Below, one piece after another: positions 7,342 through 15,669 of a stretch of 32,272 bases of DNA. The notes under the pieces were generated by a model. The model did not search any database, was not told the origin of the DNA, and saw only the letters and a list, made by a program, of their open reading frames with translations. Made by a program: the position numbers and the translations under genes. Source of the stretch: Acidobacteriota bacterium (GTDB taxonomy: Bacteria; Acidobacteriota; Polarisedimenticolia; Gp22-AA2; AA152). How positions within the stretch are numbered: position 1 is the first letter of the stretch; the number at the start of each line of letters is the position of its first letter. Location: assembly GCA_003222305.1 (NCBI GenBank), contig QHVQ01000046.1, positions 1 to 32,272 on the forward strand, given 5' to 3'.

Positions 7342-8805
7342 GTGGCATCCAGCCGACACGCGGCCCCGGGCAACGTTCTGCTCGACTGGTTCACGGTCTC
7401 CTATAGGAGCATCGTGCTGGGCCTGGTTTTCCTAGTGGGTGCCGCTGGAGCGGTTTCGCTCTATTTCTACCTGCGGGCGGCGACGGGGGACACCCCTGAG
7501 GGAACGGCCCTTCACGAGCTCACGCGCGCCGAGCGGCTCTTTTCGGAAGCGGAGTCTACGGCCCACGGTGATCAGTTCGCCCATGTGATCAACCAAGCGG
7601 GAAGGCTCCTCGAGTCGGCCCGACGCTCCTACCGCGACCGTCGTTTCGCTGAGAGCAAAGCCAATTCGCTGCAGTCCCAGAGCCTCTCGCGGAAAATCCT
7701 CGATTCCACCACCGCCGAGAGCAGTTTCACCGCAAAGATCTACCGCTTCGAAGGAGATGTGAAGATTAAGCGCGTGAAGCAGTTCGTCTGGGAGAACATC
7801 ACAGGGAATGCCGCCCTGAAGGTGGGGGATCAGATCAAGACCTCCTCCAACGGCAGCGCTCAGATTGTCTATTTCGACGGGACCATCACCACCATCAAGC
7901 CCGGCTCCCTGCTTGAAATCCGGGAGCTGTTCGAGGACCCCGCCACCAAGGTCCGCAAGGTTCGAGAGCGGCTGAATTTCGGTGGCGTCCAGGCTACCAC
8001 CCAGGGCGGGAACGCCACAGGTTCCTTCCACGAGGTCTCCACGGACACCACCGTGGCCCGCACCCAGGATCGCGCGGAGGTGTCCGTGGAGTATGACCAA
8101 CACGCCAAGACGACCCGTACCTCGGTGGCGAGCGGCGAAGCGGAGATCACCGCCGGCGGAAACACGGTCAAACTCGCCTCGCTGGAGAGCGTCACGGTGC
8201 ATCCCACGCTCCAGATGTCGCCCAAGGAGGATATCCTCGCGGCACCCACTCTCGTGGAGCCCATCGATCAACGCGTCTTCGTCTTCGACCGCGGCGGGCC
8301 CTCCAGCACCGCGTTGCGCTGGGAGCGGATGGCGGGGGCTTCGACCTATCGGCTCCAGATTTCCCAGCAGCCGCTCTTCGGTTTTTTCCTCCTGGACAAG
8401 CCCGACATCAACTCCACCACAGTGGTCCTGCCGGACCTCACCAGCGGCAGCTATTACTGGCGCGTCAGTGCCCGCGATGGGAAGGGGAACGAGGGAGCCT
8501 TCTCCGAGACCCGGAAGTTCCGGATTGGCTCGGAGCGGGGGCGTGGGATAGAGGACCGCGTGCCGCCCGCCCTTCAGCTGGTGGACTTCCTCCCCAGCGG
8601 CGCGCTGGTAATCATCCGTGGAAGGACCGAAGCGGCGGCCAGCGTTGCCATTGACGGCCAGCCGGTGGACGTGGATGACGACGGTGCCTTCACGGCGGTT
8701 GTAAAGATGAAGCACGACGGCCCCAACACGGTGGAGATCGTGGCCCAGGACATCGCCGGGAACGAGACCCGAATGAAAAAGAACGTCTACGTGGAAACCT
8801 TCTGA
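7342..8805 (+). CDS. FecR-domain membrane protein with Ig/FnIII-like domains
   Basis: This 487-residue protein has a short cytosolic N-terminus, one membrane helix (about 25-48, SIVLGLVFLVGAAGAVSLYF) and an extracytoplasmic remainder. A helical stretch (about 55-130) precedes a FecR-like beta domain (about 140-290; GDVKIKR, LKVGDQIKTSSNGSAQIVYFDGT). Next come an FnIII-like domain (about 310-410; ALRWERMAGASTYRLQIS, SGSYYWRVSARD) and a final Ig-like repeat (about 420-487). FecR domains here are probably structural rather than sigma-factor regulators, because no sigma factor or TonB receptor gene is nearby. The ORF track begins at 7273 (GTG). GTG at 7342 is preferred because AAGGGG lies 8 nt upstream. 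Its stop is one base before the cyclase fragment, suggesting co-expression. Confidence 0.75.
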   Translation: MASSRHAAPGNVLLDWFTVSYRSIVLGLVFLVGAAGAVSLYFYLRAATGDTPEGTALHELTRAERLFSEAESTAHGDQFAHVINQAGRLLESARRSYRDRRFAESKANSLQSQSLSRKILDSTTAESSFTAKIYRFEGDVKIKRVKQFVWENITGNAALKVGDQIKTSSNGSAQIVYFDGTITTIKPGSLLEIRELFEDPATKVRKVRERLNFGGVQATTQGGNATGSFHEVSTDTTVARTQDRAEVSVEYDQHAKTTRTSVASGEAEITAGGNTVKLASLESVTVHPTLQMSPKEDILAAPTLVEPIDQRVFVFDRGGPSSTALRWERMAGASTYRLQISQQPLFGFFLLDKPDINSTTVVLPDLTSGSYYWRVSARDGKGNEGAFSETRKFRIGSERGRGIEDRVPPALQLVDFLPSGALVIIRGRTEAAASVAIDGQPVDVDDDGAFTAVVKMKHDGPNTVEIVAQDIAGNETRMKKNVYVETF

Positions 8806-8806
8806 T

Positions 8807-9031
8807 ATGGGGGCCCCCCCCGAGATTCTGCTGCTACTGGATGGGGAGAGCCGCTCCCAGGGACTGGTCCGGGTGGCGGGGGCCGCGGCGCGCCTGCGTG
8901 TGTTGCGCTGGGACCGGGTTACCGGAGAAGACCTGACCCAGCCGGATCTCAAAGCGGTGGTCTTTGAGCCGAGCGACACGGCCTCGGACTGGAATCGGCG
9001 CGAGGCTTTGCGTCGGCAGGTGCCCGCGTAG
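8807..9031 (+). pseudogene. Receiver-like N-terminal fragment of the downstream cyclase
   Basis: This 74-residue ORF stops at TAG (9029-9031) and is in exactly the same frame as the GAF-GGDEF ORF that starts at the next base. It looks like the first half of a degenerate response-regulator fold: beta strands EILLLLDGE, RLRVLRWD and LKAVVFEPS. The matching later strands and final helix (ARVSLVP, DLHLEAPVDLRALTTLLALKR) lie just after the stop in the next ORF. The phospho-acceptor Asp of a true receiver is not evident, so it may be a pseudo-receiver. Either the TAG is a nonsense mutation or base error, or the fragment is made separately and ribosomes restart at the abutting GTG. Confidence 0.6.
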
Positions 9032-10222
9032 GTGGCCCGGGTTTCTCTGGTGCCTCGTGGGAACCGTTCCGGAAGAGGACGGCGGATCTCTCCGGCGGAT
9101 CTCCATCTCGAGGCACCAGTGGACCTCCGGGCGCTCACCACCCTGCTGGCCCTGAAACGGCGCTGCGAGGAGCTCGAGGAAGCGTTCCGACGCTCCCGCA
9201 GGGTGGCGGGACAGCTCTCCCGACACCTCAAAACCGTGGCAGAGGTCCTCCGGCTTTGCAGCGGCGAGTCGGAGCCGGGCCGTATTGTGCAGGTCGCCCA
9301 GGCCCGGATCCAACGTTTTTGTCCCGTCGATTTTTGGTCGGTCCTCCTGGTCGATTCGGAAAAAAGCTGCCTGACATTCGAGTCCTGTGGAGGCAAGGAG
9401 ATGTCCGCCTTGGTGGGTTGCAGGTTGGGGATGGGAGAGGGCGTCGCCGGGCGAGTGCTGCGGACCCGCTCGCCCCTGCTCCTCTCCCGAGGCGCCTCGC
9501 CGGCAGCGGTGCCGGGCGTTCCGGAGATTCCCGAGAAACTGGCCTGGACCCAGGTCCTTGCCCTACCGCTGATGAGTCGGGGAAAGGTCATCGGCGTGGT
9601 GGAGATGATTCGCGGAAATCAGGGGAAACCGTTCCGTCGCCGCGACGTGAGGGTCCTTTCCTTGATGCTGGAGCCCATGGCGGTGGCGCTCGAAAACTCC
9701 CAACTCCTGAAGCGCTCCGAAGAGCTCTCGGTCACCGACGATCTCACCAAACTGTACAACTCGCGTTACCTGAACGCGTGTCTGCTGAGGGAAGTGCATC
9801 GGGCGAGGCGGTACCGTTCCCAGGTTTCGCTGATCTTCCTGGATCTGGACGGATTCAAGAACGTGAACGATCAGCACGGGCACCTGGCGGGGAGCCGCGC
9901 CCTCGTGGAGGTCGGAGCGGTGATCAAGAACATGGTCCGAGAGATTGATGTGGTCTGCCGCTTCGGTGGCGACGAATTTACCGTCATCCTGCCACAGACT
10001 GGCCTCGAAGGGGCCAGGATTATCGCCGATCGGATCCGGCGTCGCCTGGAGGAAACGGTCTTTCTCGAGGCTTTCGGATTCTTGGTGCGCATCACGGCCA
10101 GCTTCGGCATCGCTTCCTTCCCCGATCATGCGGGGAGCGAGAAGGCCCTCATCCAAAAGGCGGACGAGGCCATGTATAAGGTGAAGGGGAGTGGAAAAAA
10201 CGCCATCGCCGAGGCGGTCTGA
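9032..10222 (+). CDS. GAF-GGDEF diguanylate cyclase
   Basis: The protein makes cyclic di-GMP from two GTP. As an ORF from GTG 9032 it has 396 residues. The first 45 finish the interrupted receiver-like fold, a coiled-coil linker follows (LKRRCEELEEAFRRSRR), then a GAF domain (about 70-215) and the cyclase domain (about 230-396). The active site is canonical GGDEF at 312-316 (CRFGGDEFTVI). An RxxD inhibitory site (REID) sits five residues before it, so feedback by c-di-GMP is expected. FLDLDGFKNVND supplies the metal-binding Asp. The GTG directly abuts the TAG of the upstream fragment and has no obvious Shine-Dalgarno of its own, so the natural gene probably begins at 8807. The catalytic half is intact. 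Confidence 0.85.
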   Translation: MARVSLVPRGNRSGRGRRISPADLHLEAPVDLRALTTLLALKRRCEELEEAFRRSRRVAGQLSRHLKTVAEVLRLCSGESEPGRIVQVAQARIQRFCPVDFWSVLLVDSEKSCLTFESCGGKEMSALVGCRLGMGEGVAGRVLRTRSPLLLSRGASPAAVPGVPEIPEKLAWTQVLALPLMSRGKVIGVVEMIRGNQGKPFRRRDVRVLSLMLEPMAVALENSQLLKRSEELSVTDDLTKLYNSRYLNACLLREVHRARRYRSQVSLIFLDLDGFKNVNDQHGHLAGSRALVEVGAVIKNMVREIDVVCRFGGDEFTVILPQTGLEGARIIADRIRRRLEETVFLEAFGFLVRITASFGIASFPDHAGSEKALIQKADEAMYKVKGSGKNAIAEAV

Positions 10223-10229
10223 CGGAAGT

Positions 10230-10258
10230 TTGACAAGGGCGGACCCAGAACCTATATT
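10230..10258 (+). promoter_or_regulatory. Strong promoter of the mre operon
   Basis: TTGACA (10230-10235, 6/6), a 17-bp spacer and TATATT (10253-10258, 5/6). Transcription would begin near 10265, about 57 nt before mreB. This is the best promoter match in the window and probably serves mreB through rodA, perhaps on to rng. Confidence 0.75.
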
Positions 10259-10321
10259 GGGTCAGCCTGGCGGCAAGCGGTTTTATTTCGAACCGGTTAC
10301 GACCGAGGTCAGAGCACGGTA

Positions 10322-11368
10322 ATGGCGAAGAACGGCATGGGCTGGAGCCCGCGATCGATCCTGAGTCTGTTCTCCAACGACCTGGCCATCGATCTAGGGA
10401 CCGCCAATACTCTGGTTTACGCCAAAGGAAAGGGAATCGTGGTTTGCGAGCCTTCGATCATCGCCGTGAACCAGAAGACTGGCAAGGTGGAGGCGGTGGG
10501 CAAGGAAGCCAAGGAGATGCTGGGTCGCACTCCCGGCAACATCATCGCCATCCGGCCCATGAAGGACGGTGTCATCGCCGATTTCGAACACACCGAAAAA
10601 ATGTTGGACCATTTCATCAAGAAGGCGCACAACCGCTCCTTGGGGGTGCGCCCCCGCATCGTCATCGGCGTTCCTTCGGAAATCACCCAGGTGGAAAAAC
10701 GGGCCGTGAAGGATTCTGCCTATCGCGCCAAGGCCTCTGAGGTCTATCTCGTGGAACAGGCCATGGTGGCAGCGGTGGGTGCCGGTCTGCCCGTGACAGA
10801 GCCCACCGGAAACATGGTGGTGGACATCGGTGGTGGCACCACCGACGTCGCGGTAATCTCCATGGCTGGCATCGTCTACAGCCGGTCGGTGCGCATCGCC
10901 GGAAACAAGATGGACGAAGACATCGTCCAGTACATCAAGCGAAAGTACAACTTGTTGGTGGGAGAGAGGACGGCGGAGGAAATCAAGATCAACATAGGGT
11001 CCGCTTTCCCCCTGGAGGAAGAGCTCACCATGGAGATTAAGGGCCGGGATCTCGTGGAGGGAATTCCCAAGACTCTCGTGGTCTCCGACGAGGAGATTCG
11101 GGAGGCCCTTTCCGAGACGGTCTCCAACATCATCGAGGCCGTGCGAGTGGCGCTGGAGCAGACACCTCCCGAGCTCTCGGCGGATATCGTGGACAAGGGC
11201 ATCGTGCTCACGGGAGGAGGCTCCCTTCTCAAGAACCTGGATAAGCGACTAAGGGAAGAGACCGGCCTCCCCGTCTCCATGGCGGACGATCCCCTCGCGT
11301 CGGTGGTGCTGGGCACCGGGAAGATGCTGAACGATTTCAATCTTCTTCGGAAGATCTCCATCGACTGA
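10322..11368 (+). CDS. mreB: Rod-shape actin homologue MreB
   Basis: MreB is a bacterial actin that polymerises on the inner face of the membrane and directs lateral wall synthesis through MreC/MreD, RodA and PBP2. The 348-residue protein has the family's usual length. It shows the actin-fold nucleotide motifs: phosphate-1 [13 protein letters not shown] (about 22-34), phosphate-2 [13 protein letters not shown] and the adenosine motif [13 protein letters not shown] short extra N-terminus (about 18 residues, possibly an amphipathic membrane anchor around ILSLFSN) precedes the conserved start. The ribosome site is weak (GAGG about 14 nt upstream), and ATG 10337 is an alternative start. It heads a co-directional set mreB-mreC-mreD-mrdA-rodA under a near-consensus promoter. 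Confidence 0.97.
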   Translation: MAKNGMGWSPRSILSLFSNDLAIDLGTANTLVYAKGKGIVVCEPSIIAVNQKTGKVEAVGKEAKEMLGRTPGNIIAIRPMKDGVIADFEHTEKMLDHFIKKAHNRSLGVRPRIVIGVPSEITQVEKRAVKDSAYRAKASEVYLVEQAMVAAVGAGLPVTEPTGNMVVDIGGGTTDVAVISMAGIVYSRSVRIAGNKMDEDIVQYIKRKYNLLVGERTAEEIKINIGSAFPLEEELTMEIKGRDLVEGIPKTLVVSDEEIREALSETVSNIIEAVRVALEQTPPELSADIVDKGIVLTGGGSLLKNLDKRLREETGLPVSMADDPLASVVLGTGKMLNDFNLLRKISID

Positions 11369-11413
11369 GGGTTCTAGACAAGCCTCGATTGCCCCCGGGA
11401 AACCGTTCCAGCC

Positions 11414-12265
11414 ATGGCCATAAATAAGTCCTTCCCGGAGCGCCGGCCCTTTCTCCTCCTGGTGCTGATCCTCTCTTCCCTTCTGGTCCTCATGTCCCAC
11501 CAGGTGCGGACGCGCCGGGGGAGCACTCTGCTGGAGGACAGCCTGCTAAACGTCTCGGCTCCCCTTGTGAAGGGTGCCTCGGGAGGCGTGGGGCTCCTGT
11601 CCGGAGTGTGGCAAGGGTATCTAGATCTGAGAGCTTCCCGAAGGGAAAACCTGGCCCTCAAGGCGCACCTGGGAGAGCTGGAAGAACGGGGTCGCGAAGG
11701 CGAAGAGTTCCGTCGGGAGAATCTTCGGCTCAGGGACCTGCTGGACTTGAAGCAGAGTTCGGAAGTGCCGTCTTTGGCCGCCGAGGTGATTGCCCTGGGC
11801 ACTTCCTCCCAGGCGCGCACCGCCCTCATCAACCGGGGCAGCAAAGACGGCGTCAAGCGCGACATGCCTGTGGTGAGCCGCAAAGGTGTGGTGGGAAGGG
11901 TTATCGCCCTGGGGACCGGGATGGCCAAAGTGCAGCTCCTCATTGATCCCAACAGCGGGGTGGCGGGAATCTTTCAGCGAACTCGGGGACAGGGAATGGT
12001 GGTGGGTATGGGAGACCATGGCTGCCGCATGGAGTACGTCTCGGAGCTGGAGGACGTGGAGGTCGGCGACGTGGTGGTCACTTCGGGGCTGGATCAGATT
12101 TATCCCAAGGGGGTGACCATCGGGGTTGTCTCGTCGGTGACCGAAGGCGACCAGCTCACAAAAAACATCTATCTTAGCCCCGAGGTGGACTTCAGGCACT
12201 TGGAGGAGGTGCTGGTCCTCTTGAAACCCGGCGTGCCTGCGGCCACGGAGGAGCTCTCGCCATGA
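11414..12265 (+). CDS. mreC: Rod-shape determining protein MreC
   Basis: MreC links the cytoplasmic MreB filament to periplasmic wall enzymes and activates PBP2/RodA. The 283-residue protein has one membrane helix near the N-terminus (about 12-28, PFLLLVLILSSLLVLM), a coiled coil (about 68-108, RRENLALKAHLGELEERG...) and the two beta-barrel modules of the periplasmic domain, with typical phrases INRGSKDGV, GVVGRVI, DPNSGVAGI and TSGLDQIYPKGVTIG. Its last bases overlap the mreD start (ATGA), so the two are translationally coupled. Length and order of motifs are as expected and nothing seems missing. Confidence 0.95.
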   Translation: MAINKSFPERRPFLLLVLILSSLLVLMSHQVRTRRGSTLLEDSLLNVSAPLVKGASGGVGLLSGVWQGYLDLRASRRENLALKAHLGELEERGREGEEFRRENLRLRDLLDLKQSSEVPSLAAEVIALGTSSQARTALINRGSKDGVKRDMPVVSRKGVVGRVIALGTGMAKVQLLIDPNSGVAGIFQRTRGQGMVVGMGDHGCRMEYVSELEDVEVGDVVVTSGLDQIYPKGVTIGVVSSVTEGDQLTKNIYLSPEVDFRHLEEVLVLLKPGVPAATEELSP

Positions 12266-12729
12266 CGCCGGTGTGGCGCGGCATCCTGACACTCATCCTG
12301 GCGGCCGGCGGACAGGTCCTTCTTTCACGGTATTTCCCAACCGCGGCCAGGTTGGTCGATCTCTACACCGTGCTCGTCCTTTACTACGCCGTGTCCCGCC
12401 GGCGGGTGGCAGTGATGTTCATGGGGACTACCGCGGGACTGGTGGAAGACCTATTGGCCCACACGGTCCTAGGGATGAACGCGTTCAAGAAGACATTGGT
12501 GGGATACGTCATGGGAGCTCTGGGCTCCTTCTTCATGCTCAGCCAACCCCTTCCCCGTTTTGGCGTGCTCTTCCTGGCCACGATCCTGGAGGCGCTGATC
12601 GAGGCAGGGCTACTGTTGGTTCTGGGACAACATATGGTACTTCCGGCGGCGGGGGACCTGATCCGGCAGGGCATGGGAAACGGCGTCGCCGGGATTATGA
12701 TGTATTGGATCGTTTCCAAGCTGGAGTGA
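12262..12729 (+). CDS. mreD: Rod-shape determining protein MreD
   Basis: MreD is a small integral membrane protein of the elongasome. The 155-residue sequence is almost entirely hydrophobic, with about five membrane helices, and contains family-like signatures: LVDLYTVLVLYYAVSRR near the start and AGLVEDLLAHTVLGMNAFKKTLVGYVMG in the middle. Sequence conservation of MreD is low, so the call rests on hydrophobicity, length and its place between mreC and mrdA. It overlaps mreC by 4 nt and has GGAGGAG 8 nt upstream. The mrdA start lies 4 nt after its stop. Confidence 0.9.
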   Translation: MTPVWRGILTLILAAGGQVLLSRYFPTAARLVDLYTVLVLYYAVSRRRVAVMFMGTTAGLVEDLLAHTVLGMNAFKKTLVGYVMGALGSFFMLSQPLPRFGVLFLATILEALIEAGLLLVLGQHMVLPAAGDLIRQGMGNGVAGIMMYWIVSKLE

Positions 12730-12733
12730 AGCC

Positions 12734-14458
12734 GTGGCTTGGGATTATCGGAGCAGCAAGGACTTCAAGGATTACTACGAGGAGCGCCGGCTCCAGCGCA
12801 GGATCGGGTTTATCTTCGTGCTGCTGGCAGGCCTCTTTCTATCTTACCTGTTCAACCTCTGGTACCTCCAGGTGGTCAATGGGGAGAACTACCGGCGCCT
12901 GGCCGACAATAATCGCCTGCGTCAGGTGGTGGAAAACCCTTTGCGAGGGGTCATCCTGGATCGGCAGGGCCGCCCCATCGTTCGCAACCGCATCGCATTC
13001 AATGTTCTGCTTGACCGGGAGAAGATCACCCGGCTCGACGAGACGGTGCGCACCCTCTCTCAAATCTTGAAACTTCCCGAAGCAACCGTCAAGGAGCGCA
13101 TTGCCCGGTACCGAAACCGTCCTACCTTCGAGCCCGTCATCGTGAAGGAAGACGTGGATCTGGCCGAAGCGGCCTACTTGGAGTCGCGCCGACTGGAGTT
13201 GCCGGAAGTCTCGGTCGCCATCGAGCCCAAGCGAAGCTATGAGGATGGCGACCTGGCCGCCCACGCCCTGGGGTATGTGGGCGAGATCTCCGAATCCCAG
13301 CTGGGAAAGCCGCACTATGCTGGCTACCAGCTGGGGGACGTGGTGGGCAAAGCGGGGCTGGAAAGCTTCTACGATGCCGACCTGACGGGGGAGAAGGGGT
13401 GGAAGCAGGTCATCGTCAATAGCCTGGGCCGCGAAATCCGTGAGCTCCCCGTGGGCAAGCGCCCGGTGCCCGGAAACGCCCTGCACCTTACCTTGGACCT
13501 GGATCTGCAGGAAGAGCTGGAACGAGCGTTCGAGGATAAGACAGGTTCTGCCGTTTTCCTGGACCCCGACACGGGCGAAGTGCTGGCCATTGTCAGCAAG
13601 CCCTCCTTCGATCCCAACGTGTTCGCTCGACGTTTCTCGGCGGAGGACTGGAGAGCGCTCATCAATTCCGAGGCTCACCCGCTCCAAGACCGTGCCATCC
13701 AGAGCAAGTTCGCGCCGGGGTCGGTTTTCAAGATTGTTCTGGCCATTGCAGCGCTGGAGTCGGGAAAGGCCTCGCCGAGTCGCACCGATTTCTGCCCCGG
13801 GTACACGGTAATCTACGGCAGAAAATTCCTCTGTCATCAAGAGGGAGGCCACGGCACCATCGCGATGGTGGAAGCGATCAAGAAATCCTGCAACGTCTAT
13901 TTTTATCATCTTGGAAAAGACCTCGGGATCGAGCTGATATCCCAGTGGGCGCATCGCCTGGGCTTCGGCCAGCGGACCGGGGTGGATCTCATGCATGAAG
14001 AAGCCGGGCGAGACCATCTCGGTCGCCATCGGACAGGGAGCGCTGGAGGTGACTCCCATGCAGATGGCGGTTTTTGCCTCGCTCATCGGGAACGGAGGCA
14101 CCTTCTACCGGCCTCACCTTCTGAGAAGCCGCGAGATCCGCGGAGGAGTGGAGGACGCTATTCGGCCGCCGGAGGTCGTGGGTCGAGTGGACCTGAAGCC
14201 CGCCACGCTCCAGGTGGTAAAGCAGGCTATGTGGGAGGTGGTGAACCAGGGAGGTACCGGGACCAAGGCTGCCATCCCAGGGCTGGACGTTTGCGGCAAG
14301 ACCGGCACCGCGCAGGTGGTCAAGGCTTCCGCGGGGGTCAAGAGCGAGAAACTCGCCGAGTCCATCCGAGACAATGCTTGGTTCATCGGGTTCGCGCCGC
14401 GCGAGCATCCCCGCATCGCCTTCGCAGTATTCGTGGAGCGAGGGGGTCATGGAGGTGA
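12734..14458 (+). CDS. mrdA: PBP2 transpeptidase, N-terminal part; frameshifted after residue ~425
   Basis: PBP2 cross-links lateral-wall peptidoglycan together with RodA. This ORF starts at GTG with GGAG 7 nt upstream. It has a membrane helix (about 22-45), the PBP dimerisation/pedestal domain (about 55-235) and the first part of the transpeptidase domain, with SVFK (catalytic Ser330, Lys333) and SCN (Ser385, Asn387). It matches the family up to GVDLMHEEAG (residue about 425). The next 150 residues are Arg/Gly/Ser-rich nonsense, and the true continuation, including KTG, lies in the +1 frame from about 13995. Comparison with the E. coli PBP2 layout suggests about 16-17 residues are absent at the join (after the EEAG-like segment, before PGETI). 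As read, the product would lack the KTG motif and be inactive. Confidence 0.85.
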   Translation: MAWDYRSSKDFKDYYEERRLQRRIGFIFVLLAGLFLSYLFNLWYLQVVNGENYRRLADNNRLRQVVENPLRGVILDRQGRPIVRNRIAFNVLLDREKITRLDETVRTLSQILKLPEATVKERIARYRNRPTFEPVIVKEDVDLAEAAYLESRRLELPEVSVAIEPKRSYEDGDLAAHALGYVGEISESQLGKPHYAGYQLGDVVGKAGLESFYDADLTGEKGWKQVIVNSLGREIRELPVGKRPVPGNALHLTLDLDLQEELERAFEDKTGSAVFLDPDTGEVLAIVSKPSFDPNVFARRFSAEDWRALINSEAHPLQDRAIQSKFAPGSVFKIVLAIAALESGKASPSRTDFCPGYTVIYGRKFLCHQEGGHGTIAMVEAIKKSCNVYFYHLGKDLGIELISQWAHRLGFGQRTGVDLMHEEAGRDHLGRHRTGSAGGDSHADGGFCLAHRERRHLLPASPSEKPRDPRRSGGRYSAAGGRGSSGPEARHAPGGKAGYVGGGEPGRYRDQGCHPRAGRLRQDRHRAGGQGFRGGQERETRRVHPRQCLVHRVRAARASPHRLRSIRGARGSWR

Positions 14459-14561
14459 AGTGGCGGCGCCCATTGCGCAGCGCATCATGATGAAGTTTTT
14501 CGAGAAGGGGGAACGCCCCGAGGAGAGGCGCCAAGTTGCTCGAGCGTCGCAGCATTCATAA
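13995..14561 (+). pseudogene. mrdA: PBP2 transpeptidase, C-terminal part in the shifted frame
   Basis: These 188 codons carry the rest of the PBP2 transpeptidase domain: PGETISVAIGQG, VTPMQMAVFASLIGNGG, the third active-site motif KTGTAQV (Lys102 of this ORF) and AWFIGFAPREHPRIAFAVFVE. It is one base out of frame with the upstream part. The apparent ATG at 13995 has no Shine-Dalgarno and lies inside the upstream ORF, so it is a fragment rather than a gene. The repeated CCGGGC context at the junction (EEAG and PGE codons) would fit a microhomology deletion of length 3n+2, but the original sequence is not visible. The end overlaps the rodA start by 26 nt. Confidence 0.85.
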
Positions 14562-15627
14562 CCTGGACTGGCTGTTGACCTTCTCTGTTCTCTCGCTGTG
14601 CGTCGTGGGATTGGGGATGGTCTACTCCGCCACCGCGGGCAGCCCCCTGGCCCCCCTTGCCACGAAGCAGCTCGTCTACTTCGGCGTGGGGCTGATGGGA
14701 CTCCTCCTGGCACTGGCCATCGATTACCATACCTTGGCTTCCCTGAGCTATCTCTTCTACGCCGCCAGCCTCATTCTGCTCGTTTATCTTCTATTCTTCG
14801 GTCGTGCCATCGCCAACACCCGCGGGTGGTTGGAGCTGGGACCGGTCAATCTCCAGCCGGCGGAGATGACCAAGTTGACCACGCTGTTGGCCCTCTCGGC
14901 GTTCCTGAGTCGACACCGATCCGCCTCTCTGACCCCCTCCAACATGGGAGGCATCGTGCTCATCGTTGCGGCTCCCGTGATCCTCATTGCACGGCAGCCG
15001 GATTTGGGGACGGCCATCACTTTTGTTCCCCTCGTGGCTGTGGCCGCCTTCTTGGGAGGGATGCGGCTGCGTACCATCCTGATTCTGATTATGATTCCAA
15101 TTCTGGCGTTCCCTATCCTCTGGAAACACTACCTCAAGGACTACCAAAAGACGCGGGTGGTGACCTTTCTGAATCCCGCCCAAGATCCGAAGGGAGCGGG
15201 GTACCAGGTCCTCCAATCCCGAATCGCCGTGGGATCGGGAGGCCTGACGGGGAAGGGCTTTCTGGAAGGAACTCAAGGACAACTCAAATTCCTGCCCGCC
15301 CAGCACACCGACTTCATCTTCGCGCTCATGGCGGAGGAGAGGGGTTTTTTGGGAAGTTTGGTTGTGCTATCTCTTTATTTCGTAGTAATCTACCGCTGCA
15401 TCGCCATCGCCCGGGCCGCCCGCGACATCTTGGGTGTCTATCTTGCCATGGGTGTGATGGCACTGTTTGCCTGCCAGGTTCTCATCAATATAGGGGTAGT
15501 GTTGGGACTCATGCCTACCACGGGCGTCCCTCTCCCCCTGATGAGCTACGGCGGCTCCTCCCTCATCACCACTCTGGCGGGGATGGGTCTAGTGCTCAAC
15601 GTATGGATGAGGCGCCTGGTCAATTGA
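14536..15627 (+). CDS. rodA: SEDS peptidoglycan glycosyltransferase RodA
   Basis: RodA polymerises lipid II into glycan strands during cell elongation, paired with PBP2. The 363-residue protein has about ten membrane helices and the SEDS signatures: WLELGPVNLQPAEMTKL, ARQPDLGTAITF, GKGFLEGTQGQLKFLPAQHTDFIF (containing the catalytic Asp of the periplasmic loop) and the C-terminal GVPLPLMSYGGSSL. The start is TTG at 14536, with GAGGAGAGG about 7 nt upstream. The gene begins inside the 3' end of mrdA, so its translation is normally coupled to full-length PBP2 reading, and the mrdA frameshift (stop at 14458) may therefore affect it. It is intact itself. Confidence 0.95.
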   Translation: MLERRSIHNLDWLLTFSVLSLCVVGLGMVYSATAGSPLAPLATKQLVYFGVGLMGLLLALAIDYHTLASLSYLFYAASLILLVYLLFFGRAIANTRGWLELGPVNLQPAEMTKLTTLLALSAFLSRHRSASLTPSNMGGIVLIVAAPVILIARQPDLGTAITFVPLVAVAAFLGGMRLRTILILIMIPILAFPILWKHYLKDYQKTRVVTFLNPAQDPKGAGYQVLQSRIAVGSGGLTGKGFLEGTQGQLKFLPAQHTDFIFALMAEERGFLGSLVVLSLYFVVIYRCIAIARAARDILGVYLAMGVMALFACQVLINIGVVLGLMPTTGVPLPLMSYGGSSLITTLAGMGLVLNVWMRRLVN

Positions 15628-15669
15628 GGGGGGTTTCGGAGTGACTTCGCCCCTACCCCGGGAGCATTC

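Noticed and set aside
7432-9591. 719-residue minus-strand ORF
   Set aside because: It is an antisense shadow of the FecR gene and the cyclase. The plus-strand reading gives recognisable domains, and this ORF has no family features.
12839-14101. 420-residue minus-strand ORF
   Set aside because: Antisense of mrdA, whose PBP2 motifs are unmistakable.
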